Shown: positions 10,341 to 19,734, counted from the stretch's first letter. The stretch: 64,000 bases of DNA from Coriobacteriia bacterium (GCA_015655215.1 JAATFL010000016.1:42703-106702); one strand, 5' to 3'. Numbers and translations: made by a program. The notes: generated by a model from the sequence alone, not told the origin.

Positions 10341-11166
10341 CGGGAAGACCCTCCATCCGTTCCACGTGGGTGTAGAGGTTGAGCCTGTTTCCGCGAGTGA
10401 ACCCCATGATCGTTATCCCGAGCTCATCCGCAAGCTCAAGGGCGAGGTCGGTGGGTGCGGAGCGGGCGATGAGGATGGGGATGCGCATCTTCGAGATCTT
10501 CAACACGATCTCCGAGGAGATGCGCCCGCTAAAGGCGACGGTCTTGCCATCGGGATCGATACCATCGAGGAGGCATTGCCCCATGATGCGATCGAGGACG
10601 TTGTTGCGCCCGATGTCCTCGTGGAAGGCCAGCACCCTGTCGCCCTGTGCCAGCAGGGCGACATGAACGCCCCCCGTTTGCCTGAACACGTCGGATTTCC
10701 TCATGAGGGTGTTCATGAGCAGGACGGCGGTTCGAGCCTCGATACGCGCCGTGGAGGTCACTGTCCTGCAGAGCATCGCATCGGTGGAGTAGTAGAACGA
10801 GGCGCGGCTGCGGCCACAGCAGGAGTTGATGTAGCGTTTGAGGAACACCTTTCCCGCCAAGCTCTCCTCATAACCCTCGACGGTGACATGCACCGTCCCC
10901 TTCTCGTAGTCGATGACGGGGACGTCCGGCTTCGACTCGCCACGGAGGATGCCTTCCGAGCGGAGAAACCCGATCACCATGTAGTCAAGATCCCAGGGAG
11001 AGCAGACGATGGTGGCGAACTCGGAGCCGTTGATGTAAACGGTGACCGCCTTCTCGGAGGTGACCAGTTCATCCCGCATGCTCCACCCATCAGAGGATGT
11101 CCAACGATATGCCCTGTGGGTGGTAGGCGTACGGGTCCCGGATGCGGCAGACTCATTCATGGTCAT
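10327..11166 (-). CDS. fdhD: FdhD/NarQ-family sulfur carrier for formate dehydrogenase
   Basis: 279 residues. Family landmarks: YINGSEFATIVCSPWDLDYMVIGF near residues 44-68, then RYINSCCGRSRASFYYS, a ...TGGVHVALLAQGD segment, FHEDIGRNNVLDRIMG, and SGRISSEIVLKISKM. FdhD transfers sulfur from a cysteine desulfurase to the molybdenum or tungsten cofactor of formate dehydrogenase. The E. coli protein carries a CxxC; here two cysteines are adjacent (C114-C115), a visible difference. AGGAG precedes the ATG at 11166. Overlap with the desulfurase gene by 14 nt. No formate dehydrogenase is in the window, so the target enzyme lies elsewhere. Confidence 0.92.
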   Translation of the reverse strand: MTMNESAASGTRTPTTHRAYRWTSSDGWSMRDELVTSEKAVTVYINGSEFATIVCSPWDLDYMVIGFLRSEGILRGESKPDVPVIDYEKGTVHVTVEGYEESLAGKVFLKRYINSCCGRSRASFYYSTDAMLCRTVTSTARIEARTAVLLMNTLMRKSDVFRQTGGVHVALLAQGDRVLAFHEDIGRNNVLDRIMGQCLLDGIDPDGKTVAFSGRISSEIVLKISKMRIPILIARSAPTDLALELADELGITIMGFTRGNRLNLYTHVERMEGLPDGIR

Positions 11167-11442
11167 GTTCTCCTAGAGGCATGGTAGGTTTTAACTACCG
11201 TGCCATTATATGACCTTCCCTCGGACAGGGGATGACCGATGGCGAACGGCGAATGGGACGACGACTATCGCATCGATGGGATGTGAAGGAGCCCATCTCC
11301 CCGAAACTGCCGCGCAAGGCCCCGTCGAGGGGCGACCTCCCATGCCCTTGCACCGACGGGCACGTGGATAGGCCCCGGGACCCACCGATGCGACCCGCAT
11401 GGAGTTCCTGGTCCATTTGCACCCACTCACACGTATTACGAC

Positions 11443-11471
11443 TTGACGTGCGGGTGACTCCATGCTCAAAT
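11443..11471 (+). promoter_or_regulatory. Candidate promoter for the T-box leader
   Basis: TTGACG, 17 nt, then TCAAAT, 7 nt before the presumed transcript start of the T-box leader. Prediction from consensus and position. Confidence 0.5.
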
Positions 11472-11479
11472 ACGCCTAT

Positions 11480-11775
11480 CAAAGGCAGGGAACGGGATCC
11501 AGTAGGCAGCGGACGAGAGCACAGAGAGCCATCGGTTGGTGCAAGATGGACTTTCGACCGCACGTGCCGAATTACACCCCGGGAGCTGCGCACCCAAAGG
11601 CATTCGTGCCGAGTAGGCTGCGACGGGAACGCCCGTTACCGCGTACGGACTCTAACCGTCGAAGGTTGCAGCCCAAAGGTCGCCACCGTGAGGTGACGAT
11701 GAAAAGAGGTGGTACCGCGGATACCCGCCCCTGGGGTTCGCCCTCTGACAACATTGGCAGGGGGCTTTTTTGTGC
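11480..11775 (+). promoter_or_regulatory. T-box riboswitch, tyrosine specifier TAC, with terminator
   Basis: Canonical elements in order: distal stem I signature AGAGAGCCATCGGTTGGTG (11524-11542), specifier context GAAT-TAC-ACCCCGGGAG with TAC at 11573-11575, T-box GAGGTGGTACCGCGG at 11706-11720, and a terminator GCCCTCTG/CAGGGGGC (about 11740-11765) followed by TTTTTT. The same specifier spacing in the ileS leader of this window reads ATC, which supports reading TAC (Tyr) here. TGGT pairs with discriminator A, as in tRNA-Tyr. The leader ends 55 nt before the start of the sodium:solute symporter, so transport is probably induced when tyrosyl-tRNA is low. Confidence 0.9.
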
Positions 11776-11829
11776 CCTCGACCGCCGGGATGTTCCAGGA
11801 ACTCCCGCACAGCGAAGGAGGGGCAAGGT

Positions 11830-13404
11830 ATGGCCGTCAAGATTGCCATGATCGTACTGTTCATCTGCGTGACGGTGGCCATCGGGTTGTATGCCCGGCA
11901 CCACGCAGGCAACGTCACGGACTTCGTGCTCGGTGGTCGCAGCGTGGGACCCTGGCTCTCGGCGTTCGCCTACGGGACGACGTACTTCTCGGCGGTGATC
12001 TTCGTCGGATACGCCGGGCAGTTCGGATGGAGGTTCGGGTTGTCGTCGACGTGGATCGGCGTTGGGAACGCCCTTCTCGGAAGCCTTCTAGCCTGGGTGG
12101 TCCTCGGACGTCGTACGCGCCGCATGACGCAGGCGCTCGACGCCAAGACGATGCCCGAGTTCTTCGGCAAGCGGTTTGACAGCCGGCCGCTTCGTATCAC
12201 CGCCGCGCTCATCGTCTTCGTCTTCCTCATCCCCTACACCGCATCGGTGTACAACGGGCTCTCTCGCCTCTTCGAGATGGCGTTTGGAATGCCGTACAGC
12301 GTGTGCATCATCGGCATGGCCATCGTCACCTGCGTCTACGTCGTGCTCGGAGGATACATGGCCACCGCACTCAACGACGCGTTCCAGGGCATCATCATGC
12401 TCCTCGGCATCATCGCGGTCATCGGTGCCGTGCTTGTCTCAAACGGTGGGCTCACCCAGGCGGTTCAATCCCTCGCGTCGATCGGTGCGGATGGCACGGC
12501 GACGACAGGGGTCTTCACCTCGCTTTTCGGACCCGACGGCCTCGCGTTGCTCAGCGTCATCGTCCTCACCTCCTTTGGCACGTGGGGCCTTCCCCAGATG
12601 GTTCAGAAGTTCTATGCCATCAAGGACGACCGCTCCATCCGCATCGGCACGATCATCTCGACGGTCTTCGCCATCGTCGTCGCCGGTGGGAGCTACTTCC
12701 TTGGCGGGTTTGGGCGCCTCTACGCCTCGCAGATATCCTTCCTGCCCTCAGGGGCAGGGGTACCCGTATATGACTCCATCATCCCCACGATGCTCTCGAC
12801 GCTACCCGACCTGCTCATCGGCCTCGTGGTGATCCTCGTGCTCTCCGCTTCGATGTCGACCCTCTCCTCGCTCGTGCTCACCTCCTCGTCCACCCTCACC
12901 ATCGACTTCATCGACGGCAACCTCATCAAGGGCATGTCGCAGAAGAGCCAGGTGCATTGGATACGCAGCCTGCTCGTCGTCTTCGTCATCATCTCGGCCC
13001 TTATCGCATTGGTGCAGTACAACTCCTCCATCACGTTCATCGCCCAGCTCATGGGCATCTCATGGGGCGCCCTCGCCGGAGCGTTCCTCGCTCCGTTCCT
13101 CTACGGCCTGTACTGGAAGCGGACCACGCCGGCAGCGGTATGGGCGAGCTTCGTCTTCGCAATCGCCCTCACCGTCAGCAACATGGCGTGGGGCTACCTC
13201 GGCTCCTCCATCGTCGCCGGGGCGCTGGCGATGGTGGGAGGACTCGTCATCGTCCCCGTGGTGAGCCTTCTCACACATCCTCGGCCCGCAGAGCAGGTCG
13301 AGAGGATGTTTGCCTGCTACGATGCGGTCGGTGACGATATGCTCTCAGGCGATGGGATGTCCCCGTGCTCGGTGGATGACACCGTCTCCAAACAGACCGT
13401 CTGA
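11830..13404 (+). CDS. Sodium:solute symporter (SSS family), probable tyrosine or aromatic amino acid transporter
   Basis: 524 residues with about 13 hydrophobic helices. Family motifs: LGGRSVGPWLSAFAYGTTYFSAV near residues 35-58 and FIGYAGQ-like FVGYAGQFGW, YTASVYNGLSRLFE, GLPQMVQKFYAIKD in the centre, and SASMSTLSSLVLTSSSTLTIDF (the conserved Na+-binding region of TM8). This is closest in pattern to PutP/PanF-like members. The C-terminal tail (from about 495) is acidic and soluble. AAGGAGG precedes the ATG at 11830; the GTG/other start at 11770 overlaps the terminator tract. The upstream T-box with a tyrosine specifier gives the substrate guess; the fold alone would not. Confidence 0.88.
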   Translation: MAVKIAMIVLFICVTVAIGLYARHHAGNVTDFVLGGRSVGPWLSAFAYGTTYFSAVIFVGYAGQFGWRFGLSSTWIGVGNALLGSLLAWVVLGRRTRRMTQALDAKTMPEFFGKRFDSRPLRITAALIVFVFLIPYTASVYNGLSRLFEMAFGMPYSVCIIGMAIVTCVYVVLGGYMATALNDAFQGIIMLLGIIAVIGAVLVSNGGLTQAVQSLASIGADGTATTGVFTSLFGPDGLALLSVIVLTSFGTWGLPQMVQKFYAIKDDRSIRIGTIISTVFAIVVAGGSYFLGGFGRLYASQISFLPSGAGVPVYDSIIPTMLSTLPDLLIGLVVILVLSASMSTLSSLVLTSSSTLTIDFIDGNLIKGMSQKSQVHWIRSLLVVFVIISALIALVQYNSSITFIAQLMGISWGALAGAFLAPFLYGLYWKRTTPAAVWASFVFAIALTVSNMAWGYLGSSIVAGALAMVGGLVIVPVVSLLTHPRPAEQVERMFACYDAVGDDMLSGDGMSPCSVDDTVSKQTV

Positions 13405-13456
13405 CACCCGGACACCTCGGGCCGCACGGCATGATGACGTGGTGCCATCAGGATAC

Positions 13457-13491
13457 GGCTGCGCCCGTGGATTCGAGCCACGGACGCAGCC
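13457..13491. terminator. Strong hairpin between convergent genes
   Basis: GGCTGCG-C-CCGTGG pairs with CCACGG-A-CGCAGCC around a 7-nt loop, between the symporter stop (13404) and the HD protein stop (13527). It could serve both directions; only a weak pyrimidine tail follows. Confidence 0.5.
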
Positions 13492-13526
13492 TTCCAACCT
13501 GCAAGCGATCGTGCGATCGCATCGAC

Positions 13527-14126
13527 TCACTCCGACAGCTGGAACGTGTCCCTATCAGGGGCAAACGACTGCATCGCCTTGATGACGCGGTCGAACAGCA
13601 CATCCAGGTCCCAGTCGAGCATCTCGGCCCCGCTGGAGATGACCTCACGAGAGCACCCTGCGGCGAAGGCTTTCGTCTTGAACTTCTTCTTGAGCGACTT
13701 GACGTTGAAGTCCATCACGCTTTGCGAGGGACGCATGGCGACCGCGGCACCGATGAGCCCCGTGAGCTCGTCGGTTGCGAAGAGGATCTTCTCCATCTGG
13801 GATTCGGGCTTTGGGCAGAGAGCGTTCATATCCGAGTTATGCGTTTGGATCGCATGGACGAGCTCGTCGGTGCCGCCTGCCGCCTTGATCATCCTAGCAC
13901 CCTCGACGGTGTGCTCCTCGATCGTCGGATATTCCTCCCAGTCAACATCGTGCAGCAAGCCGGCGATACCCCAGAAATCGACGTTCTCGGGGTCGTACTC
14001 TTCGGCGAAGTACCGCATCGCCTTCCCGACGGTATCACCATGTTCGATATGGAAGGGGTCCTCGTTGTGCTCTCTGAGAAGTGCGAGTGCCTCATCCCAT
14101 GTCATTCCAGCATCACGCGTTGCCAT
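13527..14126 (-). CDS. HD-domain phosphohydrolase family protein
   Basis: 199 residues starting MATRDAGMTWDEALALLREH. Metal ligands of the HD superfamily are visible: H in FHIEHGDTV, the HD pair at H59-D60 (GLLHDVDWEEYP), H in TIEEHTVEGARM and D in ATDELTGL. Homologues with this layout (one compact HD domain and a C-terminal Lys-rich segment KSLKKKFKTKAFAAG) are often annotated as hydrolases or metal-dependent phosphohydrolases with unknown substrate. GGAGG is 9 nt before the ATG; the longer frame to 14207 has no such site. Stands alone, convergent with the symporter. Confidence 0.85.
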   Translation of the reverse strand: MATRDAGMTWDEALALLREHNEDPFHIEHGDTVGKAMRYFAEEYDPENVDFWGIAGLLHDVDWEEYPTIEEHTVEGARMIKAAGGTDELVHAIQTHNSDMNALCPKPESQMEKILFATDELTGLIGAAVAMRPSQSVMDFNVKSLKKKFKTKAFAAGCSREVISSGAEMLDWDLDVLFDRVIKAMQSFAPDRDTFQLSE

Positions 14127-14271
14127 CGTTTCCTCCCTAGCAGCCAACCATCGTATGCGTGCTTTCGCAACCCCTCTCGAAAGGTGCGGTTCACGCTTCC
14201 TCTCCATCGTATCGCATCACGTGCCCGGCAGCGGACCCCACGTCGTGGATGCCCTGCCGTGACGTTCGACC

Positions 14272-15132
14272 CTAGGAGGTCGCTTCACATAATATGCCCT
14301 GATAGATGGCGTAGTCCTCATCCTTGAACACATCGAAGATGACGCGAAGCGTTCCGGGGTGGTCGATGAGCCAACCACGCACCGCCGCCACGGCGATCTG
14401 TGCCGCCTCTTGACGGGGAAAGCCGAACACGCCGGTCGAGATGCAGCAAAACGCCACCTCGTGGATGTCGTCATGCTGCAGGCTGATGTCCAGGCACGAC
14501 GTGTAGCAACGCGCCAGCGTCGTGCGGGAGAGCTTCGTGGGGGTACCGTCGACGATAGGGCCCACGGTATGCAGCACGTACGTGGAAGGCAGGTTGAACG
14601 CGGGGGTTATCTTGGCATACCCGGTATGCTCACGCTCTCCCTGCCGTTCCATCAGGTCGCTGCAGTAAAGACGCAACTGGACCCCCGCGTAAGTGTGAAT
14701 CGCGTTGTCGATGCAGAAGTGCCCTGGCACGAAGCAGCCAAGCAACGAGTTGTTCGCCGCGTTCACGATGGTGTCAGCGCCCAGGCGGGTGATGTCACCG
14801 CGGATGAGAAACGTGCGGTCATCGGGAGGCCGTGACCCGATGGGTACGAGGTTCCCGGTGGCGATCACGTCGCCACGCTCCCTGAGACGACGTCGCAGAT
14901 ACGCTCCCTCGATGGCAAGGTACTCATCCGAGACAGGCTCGGGAGGGCGTGTGTTGACGAGATCCTGATAGACTCGTCGGGCACCCTCCAGTGTTTCGGG
15001 CATCTCGGGGTTCATCACCGCGCCACGCACGACCCGCTCCTTGGAAAGCACGTCGATGAGGTACGAGAGCTGCTCGCGTTCGGATAGGGCATCCGGGTTG
15101 GACAGGGTGTCGGAATCCAGGGCGTCATACAC
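14272..15132 (-). CDS. Zinc-containing macrodomain ADP-ribose hydrolase
   Basis: 286 residues. The first ~90 are a helical N-terminal extension; the macrodomain starts near FLIRGDITRLGADTIVNAAN. The motif GCFVPGHFCIDNAIHTYAGV (about residues 129-148) followed by QLRLYC is the Cys/His zinc site of the Zn-macro class described in Staphylococcus and Streptococcus, which removes ADP-ribose from proteins. CCISTGVFGFPRQEAA is the diphosphate-binding loop. In those species the gene is linked to a sirtuin and lipoate proteins; here it stands alone. The start is GTG at 15132 with no strong ribosome-binding site, so the exact N-terminus is uncertain. Confidence 0.9.
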   Translation of the reverse strand: MYDALDSDTLSNPDALSEREQLSYLIDVLSKERVVRGAVMNPEMPETLEGARRVYQDLVNTRPPEPVSDEYLAIEGAYLRRRLRERGDVIATGNLVPIGSRPPDDRTFLIRGDITRLGADTIVNAANNSLLGCFVPGHFCIDNAIHTYAGVQLRLYCSDLMERQGEREHTGYAKITPAFNLPSTYVLHTVGPIVDGTPTKLSRTTLARCYTSCLDISLQHDDIHEVAFCCISTGVFGFPRQEAAQIAVAAVRGWLIDHPGTLRVIFDVFKDEDYAIYQGILCEATS

Positions 15133-15267
15133 GAGATCACATCCAATCAGCTGAGGTGGCCTCTATCAGCATACGATAAACGAAGGCCCTCTGCCTATGC
15201 GATTTCGCGTCGCGGGTGACTTCCCACGAGAATGTGCTCGAACCTTGACGAGACGGAAAGCACCCGA

Positions 15268-16719
15268 CTACTCGATGTCCGTCTCGTCGGGTTCATCGGC
15301 CATCTCGATGGAGATGCCCTTCTTCCGATAGTACAGGAACATGCAGAGACCCACGAAAATCCAGATACCACCTGCGATGTGCGCCGGCGTCCCCGCGTTG
15401 ATGAGCACGTAGGTGATGATGACGAAACCGATGAGAGGTGAGATGAGGTGCAGGAAGAAACTCCTGGACTTCTCCTTCACCGTGTAGAAGTAGATCACGG
15501 AGATGTGCAGGAGGATGAAGCCGGACAACGCGCCGAAGTTCACCATCGACGAGAGCGTGTTGAGCTGACCTACGAAGAACAGCACGAGGACCGCCGAAAT
15601 GACGCCCACGAGCAAGATGGCGTTGCCAGGGACCTTCCTCTTGTTGATGCTGCACAGGAAATGGGGAAGTTGCCTATCGCGAGCCATGGAGTAGAGCAAG
15701 CGAGAGGTGGCGGCCTGCGCGGCCATGGCGTTGGCGATGCCCACCGCAAGCACGTTGCAGATGTAGAACGCGGTGACGACGCCGGAGCTCGAGGCCTTGC
15801 GAATGGCATCGAAGAACGCGGTGTTGACCGCGTCGTCGCCGACGATCTCCGAGAAGGGACCGGAAACCATGCAGGCGAGCCATGTCTGGATGATGAACAG
15901 GACCCCGACGATGACGAGCGCGACGATCATGGCACGTCCGGCTGTGGAACGCCCGCCCTTCGTCTCCTCGGCCAGCGTGGAGATACCGTCGAAGCCAAGG
16001 AAGCTGAGCACGGCGACGGAAAGTGCGGCGGCGAGCATGGCAGGGGTCATCACCTCGGGATCCCAGATGGGCTGGATGGACCAGGCCGCACCGGGAACGG
16101 AGCCCGTGACGATGGCCGACCCGAAGATGTAGATGAGCACCACGAGGAAGACGAGCTCCATGATGAGGAAGATGCGGTTCATCCACTTGAGCGAGCTGAC
16201 GCCCCTGATGTTGATGATGACGTTTATCGCCACGAAGATGAGCGCCCACATCCACTGCGGCGTTCCGGGGAAGATTCCCGCCATCGAGACCGCGGCCATG
16301 ACGTAGAGCAGCGTGGGGACCAACAGGTAATCGAGCAGCATGAGCCAGCCAGCGAAGAACCCGAGGGTTGGATGCAGCCCCTTCCCCACGTAGTTATAGA
16401 CGGATCCCGCCATGGGGATGGCCTTTGCCATCTGGGAATACGACAGGGCCGTGAACACCATCGCCACCATGCCGATGAGGTATACCAGCGGAACCATGCC
16501 GTTGGAGAGGTTGTACACCGTGCCGAAGATGGTCCAGGGCGCGATGGGCACCATGAAGATCAGACCGTAGATGAGAAGGTCCATAAAGGTCAGGGAGCGA
16601 TTGAGTTCCTGCTTGTACCCCATCTTGTTGAGCTGCTGCTAGGGCGTCAGGTCCTGCATCGCCTCGATGGCGTCCTGCCTGCTCTGAGGTGCACCACCCG
16701 TTTGCGAAGTCTCGGTCAT
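15268..16719 (-). pseudogene. APC-family amino acid permease with an early in-frame TAG (codon 27)
   Basis: The natural start appears to be ATG at 16719, which has AAGGAGAGAGCT before it and opens MTETSQTGGAPQSRQDAIEA. Codon 27 (16641-16639) is TAG, in frame with the next 456 codons, which encode a complete 12-helix permease starting at MGYKQELNRSLT (16623). The residues around the stop, DLTP-stop-QQLNKMGYKQ, suggest an original GAG (Glu). Only the ATG at 16623 could restart translation and it has no ribosome-binding site. The core has APC features: PIAPWTIFG, FLGFDGISTLAEETKGG, MARDRQLP. Probable substrate is an amino acid or polyamine. Either a recent loss-of-function mutation, or the short form is still made at a low level. 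An aminopeptidase gene lies directly upstream. Confidence 0.8.
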
Positions 16720-16812
16720 AGCTCTCTCCTTGTCGTGTTTGTACGCTTACAGCCACCCGTACGCGCGTACGGACATCCCCTACTGCACGCCGCCCGCCGT
16801 GGGACGGCACCT

Positions 16813-17754
16813 CTATCGACACGTACCGGTAGCTGGGTCATCGTGTGCGGCAAGGAAACGGCCGACGATGCGGAAGAACTCCTCCGGCTTCTCGAGATGC
16901 GAGCAATGGCTGCAGCCCTCCATGACCACCGATCGAACGTCGCTGATCTTGTCGACGAATGGCTGCCAGCAGAGAGGGGTGGCCTCATCGAACTCGCCGG
17001 CAAGCACCAAGGTGGAAGCCTGGATGAGGGAGATGCGGTCCTCGATGGTCCAATCCTTGAGCGTCCCGATGACATGGAACTCGTTGGGGCCGTTCATCGT
17101 GTTGTAGACGGTCGGGTCGACGGCGATGGCCGCTTCGGAGTCCACGTACTCCTTGGGTTCGACGGCCATTCGGTGCACGTGAAGCGTGTCGTACACCTTC
17201 GTGGCCCACACGTACTCGGGGTCGCCGTAGGTTCCGTCGGCCTCATGACGGGCCAGAGCGTCCCGGACGTCACCGGGCAGTTCGGCGAGGAGGGTGTTCG
17301 CAGCGGTTATCCAGCGCTCCATGGAGGCGAGCGTGTTGCAGAGTGAGAGCGAGACGAGGCCCACGGGTTGCGTGACGGCTATCTCGCTGCCGAGCATGCC
17401 ACCCCACGACTGGCCAAGCAGATGGTAGGTCTCGAACTCACCGGGAAAGCGTGTCTGGAACGCGTCGAGCAGGTTGAAGAACTCCCGCACGAACAGCTCG
17501 GGGGTCCAAAACCCGACGGGGGCGTCGGGACGCTTCGTCGAGTTACCGCAGCCATACTGGTCGTAGAGCACGACGGCACGACCCGTGCGATCGGCCAGCT
17601 CGGCGAGGTTATCCACGTAGTTATGGCAGAATCCGGGACCGCCGTGCAAGACGATGAGCGGGTAGGCACCCGCACGTGGGACGTCGGGCCGAGTCACCTT
17701 GACCCAGGTGACGCCGCATTCAAAGGGGATGTGCATGATGGTCTCGCTTGACAT
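16813..17754 (-). CDS. Proline iminopeptidase-like alpha/beta hydrolase
   Basis: 313 residues, start MSSETIMHIPFECGVTWVKV. Oxyanion motif HGGPG at residues 37-41, DQYGCGNS, the nucleophile elbow GQSWGG with S116, the acid in AGEFDEATP and the histidine in CSHCSHLEKPEEF. The HGGPG plus DQ-G-G-S signature and the cap domain identify the S33 peptidase family (proline iminopeptidase / amino-acid amidase), which removes N-terminal residues from short peptides in the cytoplasm. GGAGG precedes the ATG at 17754. It lies 93 nt upstream of the APC permease on the same strand, so peptide cleavage and amino acid transport may be linked. Confidence 0.9.
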   Translation of the reverse strand: MSSETIMHIPFECGVTWVKVTRPDVPRAGAYPLIVLHGGPGFCHNYVDNLAELADRTGRAVVLYDQYGCGNSTKRPDAPVGFWTPELFVREFFNLLDAFQTRFPGEFETYHLLGQSWGGMLGSEIAVTQPVGLVSLSLCNTLASMERWITAANTLLAELPGDVRDALARHEADGTYGDPEYVWATKVYDTLHVHRMAVEPKEYVDSEAAIAVDPTVYNTMNGPNEFHVIGTLKDWTIEDRISLIQASTLVLAGEFDEATPLCWQPFVDKISDVRSVVMEGCSHCSHLEKPEEFFRIVGRFLAAHDDPATGTCR

Positions 17755-17932
17755 GGACCCTCCAATTCCTCGACATTCCGCCGTCGAAATTCGAATCGCC
17801 CTATCGTATCCCAAAAAACCTTGAACATGTTTACTAACCGTAACTTTTCGACAACAGGCAGGGACTGCGGGCGAGGTGCAGGCGAACCGATCGGAGAGAT
17901 CGCCGTAGAAGCGACGATGGTCTGCATATGAA

Positions 17933-17964
17933 ACCGCCAGGCACCCATAGGGCTACCTGGCGGT
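17933..17964 (-). terminator. Terminator downstream of tRNA-Asn
   Basis: ACCGCCAGG/CCTGGCGGT 9-bp stem 10 nt beyond the tRNA 3' end; a short TTT follows on the minus strand. Confidence 0.55.
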
Positions 17965-17973
17965 GTTGTATCT

Positions 17974-18048
17974 TGGCTCCCCGGGCTGGACTCGAACCAG
18001 CAACCCTCCGATTAACAGTCGGATGCTCTGCCATTGAGCTACCGAGGA
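17974..18048 (-). tRNA. tRNA-Asn (GTT)
   Basis: Minus-strand cloverleaf: acceptor TCCTCGG pairs with CCGGGGA, D-arm AGCTCAATGGCAGAGC, anticodon stem CCGAC/GTCGG-like with loop reading CTGTTAA (anticodon GTT), T-arm GCTGGTTCGAGTCCAGC, discriminator G, and an encoded CCA (TGG at 17974-17976 on the plus strand). 75 nt with CCA. Confidence 0.97.
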
Positions 18049-18101
18049 ATTTTACGACGCGATGCGGTCGGCATGCAATCCGTCCGACGACGCAAGTGGG
18101 T

Positions 18102-18129
18102 ATTATACGACAACCTTCGGACAAGACAA
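18102..18129 (-). promoter_or_regulatory. Promoter of tRNA-Asn
   Basis: Minus strand: TTGTCT, 16 nt, then a perfect TATAAT; about 47 nt before the mature tRNA 5' end. Confidence 0.6.
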
Positions 18130-18297
18130 GAACAAACACACGTCATGCTGAAACTCGTAGGTGGTCTTCCGGTCAACGGCATCCACGAAGACGTTGCGCT
18201 TGAGCGGATGTCCAGGCCCGCTAGCTGCACAAACATCAGACATCCCACGTCTTGCCCACAGGCCCATCATCGGCACAGGGCGACGAGCACGCGGCCC

Positions 18298-19734
18298 TTA
18301 CTCGTCGAGATAGCCCTTGAGCTTGCTCGAACGAGATGGATGGCGCAGTTTGGCGAGCGTCTTGCTCTCGATCTGACGGATGCGCTCCCGAGTGACCCCG
18401 AACTCGCGCCCCACCTCCTCGAGCGTGTGCGGATGCCCGTCGGTGAGACCGAAGCGCAACTCGATGACCTTGCGCTCTCGTTCGGCAAGCCCATCGAGCA
18501 CCTTCGCGAGCTGCTCTTGGAGCATCAGGAAGCTTGCGGCGTCGGGCGGGACGACGGCATCGGTGTCCTCGATGAAGTCGCCGAGCTGGGAATCCTCCTC
18601 CTCCCCGATGGGAGTCTCGAGCGAGACGGGCTCCTGCGAGATCTTCTTGATCTCACGCACGCGCTCCGCGCTCATGTCCATGCACGCGCCGATCTCCTCT
18701 GGCGTGGGCTCACGCCCCAGCTCCTGCAGAAGCTGCCGCTGGATGCGAACGAGCTTGTTGATCGTCTCCACCATGTGCACCGGGATGCGGATGGTGCGCG
18801 CCTGGTCGGCGATGGCACGGGTGATGGCCTGCCGTATCCACCAAGTGGCGTACGTCGAGAACTTGAACCCCTTCGTGTAGTCGAATTTCTCGACCGCGCG
18901 GATCAGCCCGAGGTTGCCCTCCTGGATAAGGTCGAGGAAGAGCATGCCGCGACCCACGTAGCGCTTGGCGATGGAGACCACCAGACGCAGGTTGGCCTCG
19001 ATGAGCTGGGACTTCGCATCGATGCCCACCTGCTCGATACGGGTGAGACGGCGGCGTTCGCGACGTTCGATCGTGATGCCCTCGTCCTCGGCCCGCTCAA
19101 GCTCGGCCGTCGCCGCGAGACCCGCTTCGATCTTCATCGCGAGGTCGATCTCCTCGGATGCGGTGAGCAGGGGTACCTTGCCGATCTCCTTGAGGTACAT
19201 CCGCACCGGGTCACCGGTCAGCATCGTGACCGATGAGTTGTCGACACGCTTCTTCTTGGTCTTCTTCGTGGAGCGGGAGACCTTGGGAAGTATGATGTCG
19301 ACCTGTTCGACGGCGGCGTTGAGCTCGTCTTCCGGGATGTCATCGATCAGGCCGCCCTCCTCGGCCCCGTCGTCATCGCCCACCACGTCGTCGACCGGGG
19401 AAGCGACGATGCTCTCGTCGTCGACCTCTATCTCGTCGACCGGGACGTCGTCGTCCTCCTTGTCCTGCTCATCGACGGGCAGATCATGCGGGATGTCATC
19501 CTCGGCGATGTCGATCTCGTCTTCGATGTCGATTCCGGAATCCCGCAAGTAGTCATATGCGGCCTCGATCTGATCGTCGTCGAGCTCGGCGTCCCCGATC
19601 ACGGTCTGGAGGTCGTCCTGTGAGATCGTGCCGTTTGACTCCTTCCCCCGGCTTATCAACGCGGTAAGTTGCACCATGAACTGTGCGGCGATGGCGTCTT
19701 GCTTTTCGGTCTGAGCGCTCTTCTCTTCTGCCAC
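18298..19734 (-). CDS. rpoD: Primary RNA polymerase sigma factor
   Basis: 478 residues from a GTG start ([13 protein letters not shown]) with AAAGGAC upstream. Region 1.1-like helical N-terminus, then a long acidic linker (about residues 70-160, many D/E), then [20 protein letters not shown] (region 1.2), [20 protein letters not shown] and [18 protein letters not shown] (regions 2.2-2.4), and the C-terminal [20 protein letters not shown] (region 4.2). The conserved regions 2 and 4 mark it as the housekeeping group 1 factor. It ends the long minus-strand operon, 89 nt after dnaG, the classical macromolecular-synthesis order. Confidence 0.96.
   Translation of the reverse strand: MAEEKSAQTEKQDAIAAQFMVQLTALISRGKESNGTISQDDLQTVIGDAELDDDQIEAAYDYLRDSGIDIEDEIDIAEDDIPHDLPVDEQDKEDDDVPVDEIEVDDESIVASPVDDVVGDDDGAEEGGLIDDIPEDELNAAVEQVDIILPKVSRSTKKTKKKRVDNSSVTMLTGDPVRMYLKEIGKVPLLTASEEIDLAMKIEAGLAATAELERAEDEGITIERRERRRLTRIEQVGIDAKSQLIEANLRLVVSIAKRYVGRGMLFLDLIQEGNLGLIRAVEKFDYTKGFKFSTYATWWIRQAITRAIADQARTIRIPVHMVETINKLVRIQRQLLQELGREPTPEEIGACMDMSAERVREIKKISQEPVSLETPIGEEEDSQLGDFIEDTDAVVPPDAASFLMLQEQLAKVLDGLAERERKVIELRFGLTDGHPHTLEEVGREFGVTRERIRQIESKTLAKLRHPSRSSKLKGYLDE

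Noticed and set aside
15448..17346. 632-residue plus-strand frame
   Set aside because: Antisense to the APC permease and peptidase; His/Asp-rich pattern is the mirror of membrane codons.
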